From NCBI GenBank assembly GCA_022316685.1, contig JAKJHU010000106.1:2309547-2373546 (forward strand): a DNA stretch of 64,000 nt. The letters run 5' to 3'. A program made the translations under genes and the position numbers. The notes under the pieces are model-generated. The model saw nothing but the letters and a program-made list of their open reading frames with translations, did no database searches and was not told the DNA's origin. Of the stretch, positions 49,427-61,568 are shown piece by piece; position 1 is the first letter of the stretch; the number at the start of each line of letters is the position of its first letter. Origin of the DNA: Progne subis subis. Lineage: Eukaryota > Chordata > Aves > Passeriformes > Hirundinidae.

Positions 49427-50125
49427 GTGTATAGCAAACTAAACTTTTCCAACTGTTTTCAAGCTCAAAATATAAAACTTGTAAGACTGGTATGAAATAA
49501 ATGCTTGTATTTCTTTTCTTATGGAGAGGTAACAAAGTATATGTTTTAGAAACCAGCATGTAGAATTCAAAATATGAGCATTAATATCTATCTAACCCAG
49601 GATTCACAAAAAATATTTTTTTAATCAAAAATGTGCTTAAAAACTATGTTTTAAAACCCACATGATTATTTAATAAAGCTACTTGGGAGAAGGCAGCAAA
49701 TACTCGGTCAACTACTATATTTGTAACTACTGAAATACATGAAAATAAAATGGTCATTCATGAAATTGGGATGGGTTTTGATCTCTTAAAGGTTGCTTAG
49801 GTGCCATAGAAAGTAAAAAGTCATTTAGTTGCTTTGGAGTTCATCTAGGAAGTCTGAAAAACTCTGCTTCTAAAGATCCTTTTGTAATCTCAACAATATC
49901 AAGCTTTAGAATAACCTCAAGCTGTTGGAAGTGTAGGTCAAGCTACATTACAACCCTTTCTGCTTCCTGCCATGGAGGATACTCTGCTTGCTCCACAGCT
50001 TTCTACTGTCATGAGGGGGTTACCATTCCATTCTTTCACTCAGCCATTTATGTACTAGTTGTGCTGAAAGCTTCCTGAAGCCTATTTGTGGTGTGTTGAA
50101 TAAATGCACTCCATACTTTTCTAGT

Positions 50126-53100
50126 ATGTGTATCTTATGTGCTAGTCTGACTCACCAGAAGCAGACTTTTTGGGGGTCAGATAGGTTTTCCTTAAACAGT
50201 GAAATTTGCTATAACTTAAAGTGAAATTCTGTGCACTTTAATTCATGTGCTAGACCTAAAAAATAGGAGCCATGCACATGATACTGTAAATATAATTGAG
50301 ACAATTTTATTTTTCCAGTAATTCAGTGCTAGTCCTCTTTTGCAGTTGACATGAGTAGTTCTTACTATATTGCTTACTGAACACATCCTATAGAGCCTGG
50401 GCCTTTGTCATACAGCCACTTACTGTTCAGCACCCAAACTGAGCAAATAACAGCACTGATCTCATGAGGTGCAGATTCTCAACCCTTCATTTGTCAGATT
50501 GCTCAGCAGTAGGCTGTTGGATGGCGTGATTTGTTTCCTCCAGGCTTCTCCAGTTAATTGCTCTATTATTTAAACAGTTAAACAGTGAAAATAGAGATGT
50601 ATTGTTGATCCCCTTGGGTGTGGAAGGTATAAGTAAGCTTGTTGCCCTGGAATAACTGGCTTACCCAAGGGAGGAGCTGTAGAACAACAATCTTGTTAGT
50701 CATGCCTGATTGCTTTATCAAGGACAAACTGCCACGTTCACCTGCTGTGAACAAAAACCCCCTAACACCGCCCCACCAGCACCTGAAATACCATATAGCA
50801 TTTCCCTGGATAAGGATAGATACCGCTTGTATAGTGAAACACTGGTAGTGCCATTTCATATCCAGCAAAGTAACTTTGTTCCACATGCATTCTCCACACG
50901 CTGGGAGAAAAGGATCAAATCAATTTTTCTTAAGTATATGGTTTATTTTTCTTTCTAAAACCAAGGCTAATAGCAGTTCTATTTGTTAACTCTTCAAAAA
51001 GTTTGAAGTAATTTTTGTATCCTTAGTATCCTGAGTTGCTGGTGGCTCATTTGGATTGATTGATCTAGTTTTACTGTGCATTAATTAGTGCTGGAAGGTA
51101 TTTCCTTAGAGGGTGCATATCCAGGGGAGTCTGAAGACAGGATTGGTTGTAGTTGGAGAAAGTGTCTCTGTCCCTTACAGTATTCTTTTCATTCAGGTTC
51201 TCAGCAGACAGACTCATTTACAGTTCTACAAACCACCCAGTCAGCATTGTGTTATGCTGATTAAATCATTGAAACTGCTAATCCATGATCCAAGCAATAT
51301 TAATAACAAGTACTTGTAGATTAGGGGGAAAAAAAAGTCCATGGTAATTTACCTTTTTCAGTAACAGAGATGAAACTGAGTGTTAAACACTTTACCCTTC
51401 CTTCCAAAGCAGTGGGCTTCTATGGCAATTTCATGTAGATGCTTTTCTAGGTTTGGGGTTTGAAAATAATTAGGCATGTGTGCAGTGTCATCCTACTCCG
51501 ATTTAAATGTCACAAAAAAGGTTTCATTTCACTTGTTACATCATGTAATTAATGATGGCATATACATGCTCCATACAGTTTATTTGATCAGCTCCATTGG
51601 CCTCAACATTTTTTCCTTCCATAGTGAAAAGCTGATGCTATTGCTCCAAGCTGTAGATCAGCATAGTTTTTGTACCAATTTCAGCTGTTTTTCTCCATCC
51701 ACTTCCACATGAAACATGGAAGCACACTTCCACTGAAAAAAGTTTTGCAACAGATACCTAAATTAGGACTGTTAATGTCAGTGAATTCTTTTTAAAATAA
51801 ATCTGCACAACCTCTGTATATGTGGAAACTTGACTGTGTTAATTTAGTAAATCTCATTAATAAAATTACTAATAAACAGTATTTAGTGGGTTTTAAGATT
51901 CAATTATATTTTCACAAGAAAGGAATGAGTTGAGACAACACATACTTGTCACTGATTCCTAATACATTTTAGTAAATGAGAAAAGGCTTCTTTTAAAACA
52001 AGTTGCTTATTTAAAATTGAAAATCAGCAAATCCCCCTAAACATCAAGATGACCATTAATAGTTTGGTGCTGTTAGTTAATATCTCATTTCGTCTTACTG
52101 CAGTGTTATCCAGTGAATGCCAACATGCTCTCTGAATTGCATTCCAGTTGTGGGGAAAAAGCACACACAGTTTTGCAAATTCAGAGAAACCTTCAGTTTT
52201 GTGGTTTCAAACTGAACTGGACAGTCAACTATTAAAGTGTGGGAGCAAGTTTATTGTGCAGTTTTCTTGGGCTTTTTAGGTGGAAATTCCTACAAAATTA
52301 GTAACAATATTGAATCCAGTTTTCTCCAACTAGAACTGGATAAAAGCCATTTTTGAGTATTCATTTAAATCCACTACATGCTATCTTGGAAAAGCGGAAG
52401 TGAAATTGGCTCAGAACCTTTTTTTACTTTATGCCTTTTTACAGCATAAGGAGTTTAAATCTGTACATAATTTCATGTAAACAGAGGTGCTCTGATTAGA
52501 TCTGCTAATAGCTTTTGACTCAGGGCTGCCTCACAGTAATTCATTGTCTCTGCCTGCCTGGTCTGACTCCATGTGCCAGAATACTTTTTCTCTGCAATGG
52601 TTTGGGTTTTTTTAAATTCTGAAAGTTAGAAGGTGTGGTGAGGCAGTCCTACTTCTCTCTGTGACTTTCAGTCAGTTTGCTTTGGAAGTGCTGAATGTTG
52701 CCTCATGAATTTTGCATTCTTCACTTCTTGGCGTGGATTCAGTGCACTGCTGAAAATGGAGCAGTTCCACTGGGGTGAGTGTGGTTACTTCGGAGCACAG
52801 ATGTCTGCTGTAAATGAGAACATCTAACTGCAATATGTAGCTTTACTTCACAGTAGGGGCAACATTTTGAATTCATTAAATGTTACAAATACTTGAAAAG
52901 TATTTTTTGTGTTAAATCTCAGTATTTCAGAGCAGTTGTCCAGTACAATAGGAAGTCGCTTAAACTTTGGTTACGTTAGTGTTGCTTTAGTAAATAACCC
53001 TTAGAGGTTTGTAGATAGTGATGAGAGTTGCCTGAAGTCAGTGTACACTTTAGGTTTTCTTTTGTATCCAGGGTATAAATCTATACTGGTCAGTATTCAG

Positions 53101-53150
53101 TACTTGGCTATTAGCAGAAATTCCCAAACTCTGAGTGGAAAGTCGGTGAA
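50126..53150. other. DNAJB4-GIPC2 intergenic region
   Basis: 3 kb of AT-rich DNA. Further AATAAA hexamers near 51797 and 51859 leave open a longer DNAJB4 3' end. No gene, recognised repeat or conserved-looking open frame. Confidence 0.5.
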
Positions 53151-53256
53151 GGACCCCTCTGTGGCGGGGGCAGGAGCGTTCTGAGCGCAGGCAGGGCAGC
53201 GCCTAGCCCCGAGCCGCCCGGGAGGGGCAGGGTCGGGGGCGCTGCGGGCCCTCAGC

Positions 53257-53425
53257 GTTCTGTTCCGTTCCGTTCCGTTCCGTGCCTTGCCGGGCCGGGC
53301 CGTTCCGTGCCGTTCCGTTCCGTTCCGTTCCGTGCCGGGCCGTTCCGTGCCGTTCCGTTCCGTGCCTTGCCGGGCCGGGCCGTTCCGTGCCGTTCCGTTC
53401 CGTTCCGTGCCTTGCCGTGCCGGGG
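53257..53425. repeat. CCGTT/CCGTG pentamer minisatellite with higher-order structure
   Basis: About 170 bp of CCGTT, CCGTG, CCTTG and CCGGG pentamers just upstream of the GIPC2 ATG. The 40-mer at 53281-53320 recurs without change at 53361-53400, an 80-bp higher-order period. All frames on both strands stay open because of the pentamer composition; these frames are not genes. Confidence 0.92.
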
Positions 53426-53546
53426 CGGGCCGGGGCGGGGCCGCACCTGGCGGCCGCGATGGCCGCGGGGCCGGGGCGGCGCCGCGCCGGGGGCAGAGTC
53501 CGGCGCGGGCTGCGGCGGCCGCAGGAGCCCGGGGCCGGCGCGGAAG

Positions 53547-53786
53547 ATGCCGCTGGGGCTGAGGAGCAAGAAGAAGGACAAGTCCAAGGAGACCTTCAAG
53601 CTGGTGGAGAGCGAGGCGGCGGCCCCGGCCCCCGCGGCGGCCCCGGCGCCGTCGGCCGGCGCGTCGCGGCTGCAGTTCCACACGCAGCTGGCGCACGGCA
53701 GCCCCACGGGCCGCGTGGAGGGCTTCGGCAGCGCCCGCGAGCTGTACGCGCGGATCGGAGAGGCGTTCGGCATCCACCCCGCCCAG
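53547..53786 (+). CDS. GIPC2: GIPC2 coding exon 1
   Basis: 80 codons, [15 protein letters not shown] to GIHPAQ, phase 0; donor CAG|GTAGGG. Strong GC bias from the CpG island. Confidence 0.94.
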
Positions 53787-56198
53787 GTAGGGCCGGCACC
53801 GCGCCGGCGGAGGCGCCAAAGGGCGCCGGGGCCCTTCCCACCCGCGGGCATCCTGTCCCGGGCTTGTGTGGGCATGCCTGCTTCACCCTTCTTGCGGGAA
53901 AAAAACAGTGGTGCTCTTGCCCAAAACTCCGGGTTGACACGGCTCTTAGGCACTGCTTCATTCCAGTTTAAAAAGGGACAAGGGGTTTATGAGGCTAAAT
54001 GTCCGGAATGAAGGCGTTGAAGGGGAGGGGATGTGGTATAAATGCCCTGAATCGTACGACATTTTAAAATTTTAGCCGAAAGTGATGTTCGGAATGTTTT
54101 CTGCTTTATCAGGTAATTACTTTTAAAAGGCTCACTGTTCAAGTGGAGTTATTTAAGTCTGTAACAGGATTCCTTTTTAAGCTCTGCTGCCTTTTTGATC
54201 TTTTTTTTTTCCTGAGCCATGTTCTAAACATTTGTTTGGATAAGGATTCATTTGTGTTTGTAAATGCATTGTTTTATTTTAGTTAAAAGGTAGTGGCCAT
54301 ATCAGGTTCTTCCTATGTGGTTCTGTGAACTTTAACCTCTGAGTGGCGAGCTGAAACAGAAGGCTAACATTTCATTATGCCTACGTGTGGCTGTACAGCT
54401 TTACTTGTTTTCTTTGTAGATGGCATTTTAAAAAGTTAAAAAGACTACTACTATGACAGGCGTTGTCCTGAGAGTTTGCTGTGGCCTGTTGTAGCATTTC
54501 AAACACTGAATTGTAAGGGGAAAGTGGCAGTAGCAGTGAATTTAGTTTAACCGGTCACTGTTGCATTAAGTAATTAAGAGGCAATGCAGACCTTCCCAGC
54601 TGCTTTCTGACCTTCTGCTTCTTTGTTTTCTTTTCATCCCGAGCTGCTGTTCCCCTTTTGTTCTGCTCCATCTCAGTTATACCTTTTATTCTCAAGTTCT
54701 CATAATTACCAGATTGTCTTCTATTTTTGTTTTCTTCCTTCCACTGTTGAACTTTTGGCTCCACTGACTTGAGAAAGAACAGCTTTCACAGAGAAATTTA
54801 ATTTTGTATGAATGGCATGCTCCTGTTTCTCTTGCTAGATGTATAATCTGACACCCTCAGAGGTTTTAGAGGAAGCACCACGTATCATGGGCATCATTGC
54901 CAGCCTTGTGCCAGACTAGAGAAGGTTGTTTTTTTCTTTTTTTTTTTTTAATGTGGCTTATTACTAAAAATGAATGGAGAATTATTGCTGGAGGTACTGA
55001 ACTTAAAATCTTTTACTCTAGTAATTTAGTTTGCTTTAAAAAAGTTGCCTGAAGTGAAAATAGTGAACAAAAGTATTTCCTGGTGTAAAGGTGACATAAC
55101 AGAGTGAAGAATTCAGACCAGAGAGTAATGCAACAGAATTTTAGATAGACAAGATAGATCAGTGAACAGCCAAGAAATATGAATTTATTAGAATTTATTT
55201 AAAATGGTATTATCTATTCATTAAAGCTGCTTTTGGACAGATAATCCAGTGTAAAGAATAATTCCAGAAGCTACATCTCAGCAAACTGAAAGACGCTGAG
55301 GTACTCAACTGCCCTTTGTAGGAGTTACATGTCCAGGAAAGTTTCGGTGACCCTGCTCTGCTGAAGTCTGTGGGCAGCATGATACCAGACTGCCTTTGGA
55401 AACAGGTCCTATCACAGAGATCTCTACCCTGTGCTGTAGTGGCTGAGCTGGAAAATAATGAGGGGGAGTGGAGGAGAAGAGCTCTGTGAGAGAGCATTCA
55501 GATACCTTTTGCAGAAGTGAATACATTTAATATGATATGTGAGTTTACCACAGGGTAGGCAGGAATATGGATTCTTGGATGAATTCCTGCCTAAGTGTTT
55601 TAATACGATTCTGAATGAGTTACACTTGTAATCTGACACTTCTCCTTTTGACTCCACATGGTTACAGCACCTCTTTTCCTCTTTGGATCACATCTCCCAG
55701 GACCAGCTGAGTTTAGCTTCTGCTGGAGAATCCTTTCCAGTTTCTGTGACTGACTGCCAACAGAGAGAAGCTTATATAAAACACAGTATTTGTTGGACAG
55801 ACACTGACAGAAACTTCTGTGCAGACCTGGATCATGACGAGGGTAGGATGGGGACAGGATAAGATATGGGTATAGCTTCAAAACGGGATGTTTGCTAGGT
55901 ATCTGTGAAGGAGTGAGACATAACAGTAGCTTTCTGAGGCTTTTCCTGTACTCATCCTTTCTTGTAGTTATTTGATTCTTCACCCATCTTCCTAGGTGAA
56001 TTTATATCTGTTACCCCTTTTGAGCTGAGGGGTAGGCAGAAGCTTCCCTTTCTGCCTACCTCTCTGACTTTTACAACGTCCAGCATTTCTTCTTTTCTCT
56101 GTCCGTGACTTCTTTCCACAGGGAGGAGGAGTGAACATGACAGGATTGCCTGTGTCATTGTCACCAAAACTGCAGAAAAAACCAAAAAACTCTCCAAT

Positions 56199-56279
<81 letters not shown>

Positions 56280-59200
56280 AGAGAATTAATGCATTGCTTT
56301 ATTCTGGCCAGGATGTGCAATAGAAATAATTTCATCCACACAAGCCCCGGTTGTGCAGTGAAAATCATTCCATCACACATAATTCCTTATCAGAACTTTT
56401 CACACACTTATACAGACAAAACCCAAAGAAATTCTTGTTCATTGGTCTTAAATTATGCAATTCTTAGTATTCGATCTCCTATTGGTTATTGATCCCTTCA
56501 CCTTCGATGCTAATTTGGTCCTTACTCTTCAGGTCTCTTATCGGTCTTTTCCCAGACCAGGTGTCTCTGGCGCTGCCAGGGTATGATGTTCAGGGGTAAT
56601 GGTCCTTAATGTTCGCTTATCTCCTGTGTATCTTCTGGCTACTCTCGATGTGTGGAGGTTTAAATTTTAAATCCCGGTGAGGAGTCTTGTAAAGAGAAAC
56701 TTCAATTCCCCTCCCCCTGGGCAAAGGAGAACAAACCCCTGACTAAAGTTACATAAAAAAACTGTAGAAGTTGTATCATTTCCAGCATAATTATTATGAG
56801 TGTTGTTTGAGGTAGATCACGTTGTTCTTGACTTTTAACTTGATTACTTCAAGAGGCTTTCAACAAGAAAGCACGGAGCTAAAATAAAATAGATAGATGC
56901 AACTCTTAACTAACAACACAACCCACGCCTAGTTACGTGTATGTTTCTATTTGCATAAATAATAGAAGTATCTCCCCCTATTTATTCCATGGAGGTTGAA
57001 GGAAGAAAAGTAGTTGGAAAAAGTATTTATGTGTAACTCGGCCTTTTAGGATTACTACTCCACTGTGCGTATTGGGAACGTAGCAGGGAATGTTATGTTC
57101 CCCGTAAGGGAAAGTGCCGGGTGCAGCCTGTATGATAACTAAACGAGCGCTGACTAAAGGACAATGTGGGTCTGTTAAAGCATTTGGTGGTGGTGTGCTC
57201 CTGTGAGAGCACATGGTAGGGCTTTAAAGTATTCAGAGTAGCTAATCAGGCACTGAGAACGTGGATATTAAAGTCCAGCTGTAGCAGGGCTATTTCTTGA
57301 TCAGATGAGAAGGGCATGGTAACCCATAGAAGCTGTAGGGACTTTTACTTTGTCTACTTGCAACTTGCACTTTTGATTATTTTGTTTGCTTTGAAAGGTG
57401 AAATGTGGTGGGCCTGGTGAACTAAACTTAATGTTCAGTGATTGTGTCTGTCCAGAGCCCTTGAAGGTTGAGGTTTCTTTTCCAGTAGAAGGAATTTTGC
57501 ATCACAAGGGTAATTCAGGAAGAGACCTTTCTGGCAGCAGTAAGGGCAGAAGTGCAGCTCCCTCTTTCTCTTCAGCTGCTGAGCTTGTGTGTGGGCTGTT
57601 GTTCCACAGGCCTTCCCTCCTCATGCAAAACAGTCAAGTATACAGTGAGGCTGTGCCACAGTTAACTTTCATAGAAGTATTTGGTTTAAACCTCTTTAAT
57701 TTAAACTTTTATGAAAGACTATCAACAAATAAGCCACTGCTGAAACTTGTGTTTCTGAACAAAACTGTCCTTTTAACAATAAAACATCTGAAGTTTATTT
57801 TAGAGAAAAGGGTAAGTTTGTGAGATCCTCATCAACAAATGTTGGAAGTTTTATTGTTTTGCTTATCTATTGAAACGAATTGCTCACAATCACGCCTACA
57901 GATTGAATACTTTAAATGAGCAAACTTAACACTCCCTACAGAACACCTCCTCCCAACCCTATGGCAAGAATTGTTTGCTTGCTGTTTCCCTTAGCAGTGC
58001 TTAAATGTCACACCCACATTGCTTGTGATGCTTGCTGTGTCTTTCAAATACTTTAATTGGATGTATTTGAAATATTTGTACGGAAATAATTGCATGGAAG
58101 AACTTACACAGTAATACTTATTTACACCCCCCCCAACAAACAACAGCAAAAAATAAAAAACCCAAAAAACCCAACCCCCCGAAAACAACAACAAAACAAG
58201 CAAACAAAAACCCCGAACCATATCCCAAAACAAAGAGCAAAACAGTGAATGCTTATTTTATAAGACTTTGAATGTTTTGGCCAGGTTGAATACCTGACAG
58301 TACCAAAAGCACACTAGAATCTAGAATCTGGAGGAGCTGGTTACTCATCTTGTTGCTGAAGCTGGTCAAGGCTCCCACATTTTCCTTGGGGAAGATAAAG
58401 TGAGGAAGATTCCTAGAAAATGAGTTGGTGATTTCTTGATACGAATACATCTACATATATAGGGAAATATGTCAGTGGGTGTTACATCTTGCTCAGAATT
58501 AAAATTCTCACTTCCCTACCTCTTAAACAGAAAGTGATTATGATCTCTGTGAAGTTATCTGAGATCTTTTAATACATTTTCAATAGCTTCTGAGTATGTA
58601 ATCTATCAGTCAACATATTGAGTTCTTCTCAAGGTGTCAGCTCAATATGGGAGATTAGAGTATAATTAATGCATAGAACTTGCAATATGGTACTGCATAT
58701 ATACTTTATGTAACACATCATGTAACCCTCTTTATCCTAGCTAATACAATCTATTTATATAACACACAGTATAGCCCTGGTTTCATTGGCTAATGTGGTC
58801 TCTTCCAACTGAAGATATGGATGCAGGGAATAATCTATTAGTAATCTTATTGGACAAATCTATTTTATAAAGTTGTGCATAAGTTCCTAGTGTCCAGTGA
58901 CATGGAATTTCGTTGTTCTGAGTGCTGCAGAGATAACTCTTGGTGAAGGAGGTATCCTAGACACTTTGTAAGTGATGTAGCAGTTCTGATTTATAATACC
59001 TTGCTAAAGTTGGCATGAAATATTCACAGCGCTGGTATGCCAAGTTAAAGACCAAATGCCTATGAAGGTTTAGGGTAAGGACAGAAAAGACTTAACAATG
59101 AGAATTGCACATTGAATTTTTTTCTTGCTTCATTTTAGCAAAAGAAAATTACGATTAAAAATATGCAAAAGTTTGAGTGAGTGGAAGCTGGCATTTAAGT

Positions 59201-61568
59201 ATTCAAGTATATAATCTGTCATTAGGTAAAAATATTAAACTTATGCAAAATCTATGAAAAAATACCATTTTGGAATCCATAGGTCCCATTTGTGTACAAA
59301 TAAAGCTATGCTATAACTGGTAGATGGTGTAGTGGTAAACCTGGGTAGATACATCTTTAGTACATTACTCTTTGCATATATCTGTTCTGAGAAAAAGCAT
59401 TTGTTCATTAAGGAGGATGAAGAATGATTTAAGTTTATTTTTGACTGGCTGATGCTCTCTCAGCCTTATGGTTAGCACAGAACTGACTCACAAAAAATTC
59501 TGCAGACTTATAGGCTGTAGTAGGAATGCCATCCAGATGAAGGTCTATAAAGAGAAACTCTAGATCAAGTTTCTAAATATCACATTTCTGCTCTGTTGCC
59601 AATTTTATCCAAAGGTGTGACATTATTTACTAGATTGTCTGTTTGACAAGGTCAGATGAAGGATGCTAATGTCTAAAATGTAAAGACAGGGCTTGTTATT
59701 CATCACAGGAACAATGAACTGAGTTGGTTTTAAACTGGCAAAATTACCTAGCTTGAGATAGCTGAAAATGTGTATGTGAACTTGATATAATGTTTTAATT
59801 TTTTGTTTAAAAAAAGAGCTTGTCATTATATACTATTATTGTCATTATCATTATTATTTTCAACTTACAACCAAATTAATTTTTCTACGTGGTGTTATAT
59901 CTAGAGTATTGTTTAACTGGAAACCTTTGCATTACCTGAGCAAATAAAACTAATGTGTATTAAGGGTGTGCTGTTACGACTTTCATTGTTAAATAAGGTG
60001 TTAGATTGCCGTGGATGTTTGATGGATTAGATGAGATAAGCAAGTAGCCATTGAAGTAAGGCTGTTTGGTGGGGAGGGTTGTTTGTTTTGTTATTAAAAA
60101 CAACAAAACAAGACCTCCATCAAGAAAACAATCTCTCTATTAACTTTCAGTCTTTTAAGATTTAATCCCCCATAGTTCCAGAATCTAAGTTCTAGAAAGC
60201 TCCAGAAACTTGAATGCTCTCTGTGAAATACATTAGTAAAAGTATCCACTCTTCGTTTGACCTGGAATCAATTTAAACAGGTTGGTGACTTTCATTTCAA
60301 TTTTTCTGCTTTCATCAAGTGATGCCAGAATGAAGGAAAAGGTGTGTGTAGTGTTCTGTGTGGAAAACCTGTGTCTTGCCTCAGTGAAGTAGATTTTGTG
60401 GATTCTCTAAGTTTCTCTTGAAGCACAGTTTCTCTGGTTTGGCTGCTGCCCAGGAGGAAGCTGTGTGGTTCCCTTGGCCCTCACTCCTCTCCTGCTGCAG
60501 CTTGGAAAGGCTTGGGCAGCTTGTAGCTGTGATGAGGCAGATTGAGCTTGGCCAAATTCCTTCATGCAACTCCACGGTGGGCAAAATCATCTCTGTTCCC
60601 AAGCAGTACAGGTGGATTATTCTCACCTTGCCTATGCCCAGGACAAGAAACATCCCTGCTGAAGAACTGGCATAAGTGTAAGGAGAAAAAGGACTGCCTG
60701 ATATCCAGTGCTGAAGGAAAACCCCTCAGAAATGCTGATTTATAAAGAAGCAATTTGACCTTTCTATAAAGCCTTGCTTTTACTGGACAGGGATGACCCC
60801 AGCTCATGCTGGGGATGGCTAGGAACTAAGACTTGTCACTTCCATTGGAGATAGCGTGTTGTGAGCTAATGAGGGAACACATAGAGCAAAACAAAGCATT
60901 TCATGGTCTCTCATGACTCTAATATTTTTTTTCCCTTTCCTCATTAAACTGCTTTCAACTAAACAAGTTTTAAAGTAGTCCCTAGTGATCTTTGAATTGT
61001 GTGGAATTTGATATGGGTGAATGATGAAGCAAAAGATGGTGATGGCTCTTCAGTTTGCTTACTCTGACCTCTGGTGCAATCTGTACCAGCTCAAGCTGCC
61101 TCTCTCAGGGCTGCTGTGCTGAAACAGGCCATGAGAGGCTGCTCACACAGGTAGGTCTCTTTCCTATGTTCTCTGCCAGCTCATACCTGCAGTTTGAGCT
61201 ACTGATGCTTTCTTTCTGTTGTGTGTGCTGGAGAGTATCACTTCTCCTGGTACAGCTAGAGAAGGGGGATCATTTTAGCTATGGACCTGTTGCAGGGGCC
61301 TGAACTGTGCTTTCATTTTAGCTTCCTATCAGGCTCACCAAACCTAATTCACTGTTAATGTGTTTTCTTTCCTTCTGCACAGATCATGTTTTGCACTTTG
61401 AATACTCATAAAGTTGATATGGACAAGCTCTTAGGTGCACAAATTGGCCTTGAAGATTTCATATTTGCCCATGTGAAAGGACAACGAAAAGAAGTGGAAG
61501 TTCTTAAAACTGATGATATGCTGGGACTTACCATTACAGACAATGGAACTGGCTGTGCCTTTATAAAG
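53547..61568 (+). CDS. GIPC2: GIPC2 (GIPC PDZ domain family member 2), first two exons; 3' partial
   Basis: GIPC proteins are cytoplasmic PDZ adaptors linking receptor C-termini to myosin VI in endocytic traffic. Exon 1 (53547-53786, 80 codons) begins [20 protein letters not shown], has an alanine/proline-rich spacer, then the GH1 domain ([36 protein letters not shown]). Exon 2 (61383-61568, 62 codons) continues [39 protein letters not shown], then the PDZ carboxylate-binding region [16 protein letters not shown]. Both exons are phase 0. The ATG is the family start, in weak Kozak context (GAAG before ATG). The lysine-rich N-terminus and alanine/proline spacer fit GIPC2 rather than GIPC1 or GIPC3, and synteny agrees. 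The remaining PDZ and GH2 exons lie beyond 64000. Confidence 0.93.
54839..54919 (+). other. Possible alternative GIPC2 terminal exon
   Basis: A strong acceptor (CCTGTTTCTCTTGCTAG) is followed at once by ATG and 26 codons then TAG (54917-54919). Exon 1 ends in phase 0, so splicing here would add [20 protein letters not shown] plus six more residues to a truncated GH1 protein. No matching family sequence is recognised and no AATAAA is close by. It may be chance. Confidence 0.2.
56202..56274. repeat. 73-nt poly-T tract
   Basis: Uninterrupted T from 56202 to 56274, poly(A) when read on the minus strand, directly abutting the ERV-like segment. The length may be inexact, since such runs are error-prone in sequencing. 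Confidence 0.95.
56202..57240 (-). mobile_element. ERV-like 3' transcript retrocopy with poly(A), antisense in GIPC2 intron 1
   Basis: Read on the minus strand: a diverged region with a 78-codon open frame (57214-56978) of no recognised function, then a polypurine tract GGGGGAGGGG (plus 56708-56717). This is followed at once by a TG-initial segment of about 430 nt (56704-56275), with a TATA-like TATAAG (plus 56407-56412) and AATAAA (plus 56298-56303). It ends in 73 A. Polypurine tract, U3, TATA, R and poly(A) with no U5 is the layout of a polyadenylated retroviral mRNA 3' end, not an integrated provirus. The right-hand boundary is approximate and no target-site duplication was found. Family not identified. 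Confidence 0.5.
58127..58220. repeat. A/C-rich low-complexity tract
   Basis: Stretch almost without G on plus: C8, AACAAACAAC, AAAAACCC repeats, C6, ACAACAACAA. Purely compositional. Confidence 0.8.
61383..61568 (+). CDS. GIPC2: GIPC2 coding exon 2 (end of GH1, start of PDZ)
   Basis: 62 codons, [16 protein letters not shown] to GCAFIK, phase 0 at both ends; acceptor CCTTCTGCACAG, donor AAG|GTAAAC. Confidence 0.96.

Larger units (their letters stand above)
46099..50125 (+). other. DNAJB4: DNAJB4 3' UTR (probable extent, with embedded CR1)
   Basis: Follows the stop codon. The first 0.65 kb is AT-rich UTR-like sequence, then a CR1 LINE (46.75-48.26 kb), then AT-rich sequence with AATAAA at 49496-49501, 49672-49677, 49744-49749 and 50099-50104. 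The AATAAA at 47702 lies inside the CR1. If the late signals are used the mature 3' UTR is 3.4-4 kb and contains the CR1 in sense. The true end is not determinable here. Confidence 0.45.
53150..53870 (+). promoter_or_regulatory. GIPC2: GIPC2 CpG-island promoter and 5' UTR
   Basis: GC-rich, CpG-dense block spanning the GIPC2 first exon. No TATA box. Much of the proximal promoter/5' UTR is the CCGTT minisatellite. A run with GGGGCGGGGCC near 53430-53442 offers Sp1-type sites. Confidence 0.8.
53787..61382 (+). other. GIPC2: GIPC2 intron 1
   Basis: 7.6 kb. From left: CpG tail, AT-rich DNA, a possible terminal exon at 54839, an unexplained cluster of minus-strand open frames (55.2-56.2 kb), an ERV-like retrocopy with 73-nt poly-T (56.2-57.24 kb), an A/C-rich tract (58127-58220), and unrecognised sequence including an 85-codon open frame at 60418-60675. 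Confidence 0.6.

Noticed and set aside
53282..54011. Long open frames (up to 240 codons) on both strands around 53.1-54.0 kb
   Set aside because: They come from the pentamer minisatellite and GC-rich exon. They show repeated CRAVPFRS- or GTERNGT-like periodic translations in several frames at once, and only the GIPC2 frame has family homology.
60418..60675. 85-codon open frame before GIPC2 exon 2
   Set aside because: Somewhat GC-richer than its surroundings, but overlapped by open frames on both strands and with no recognised protein.
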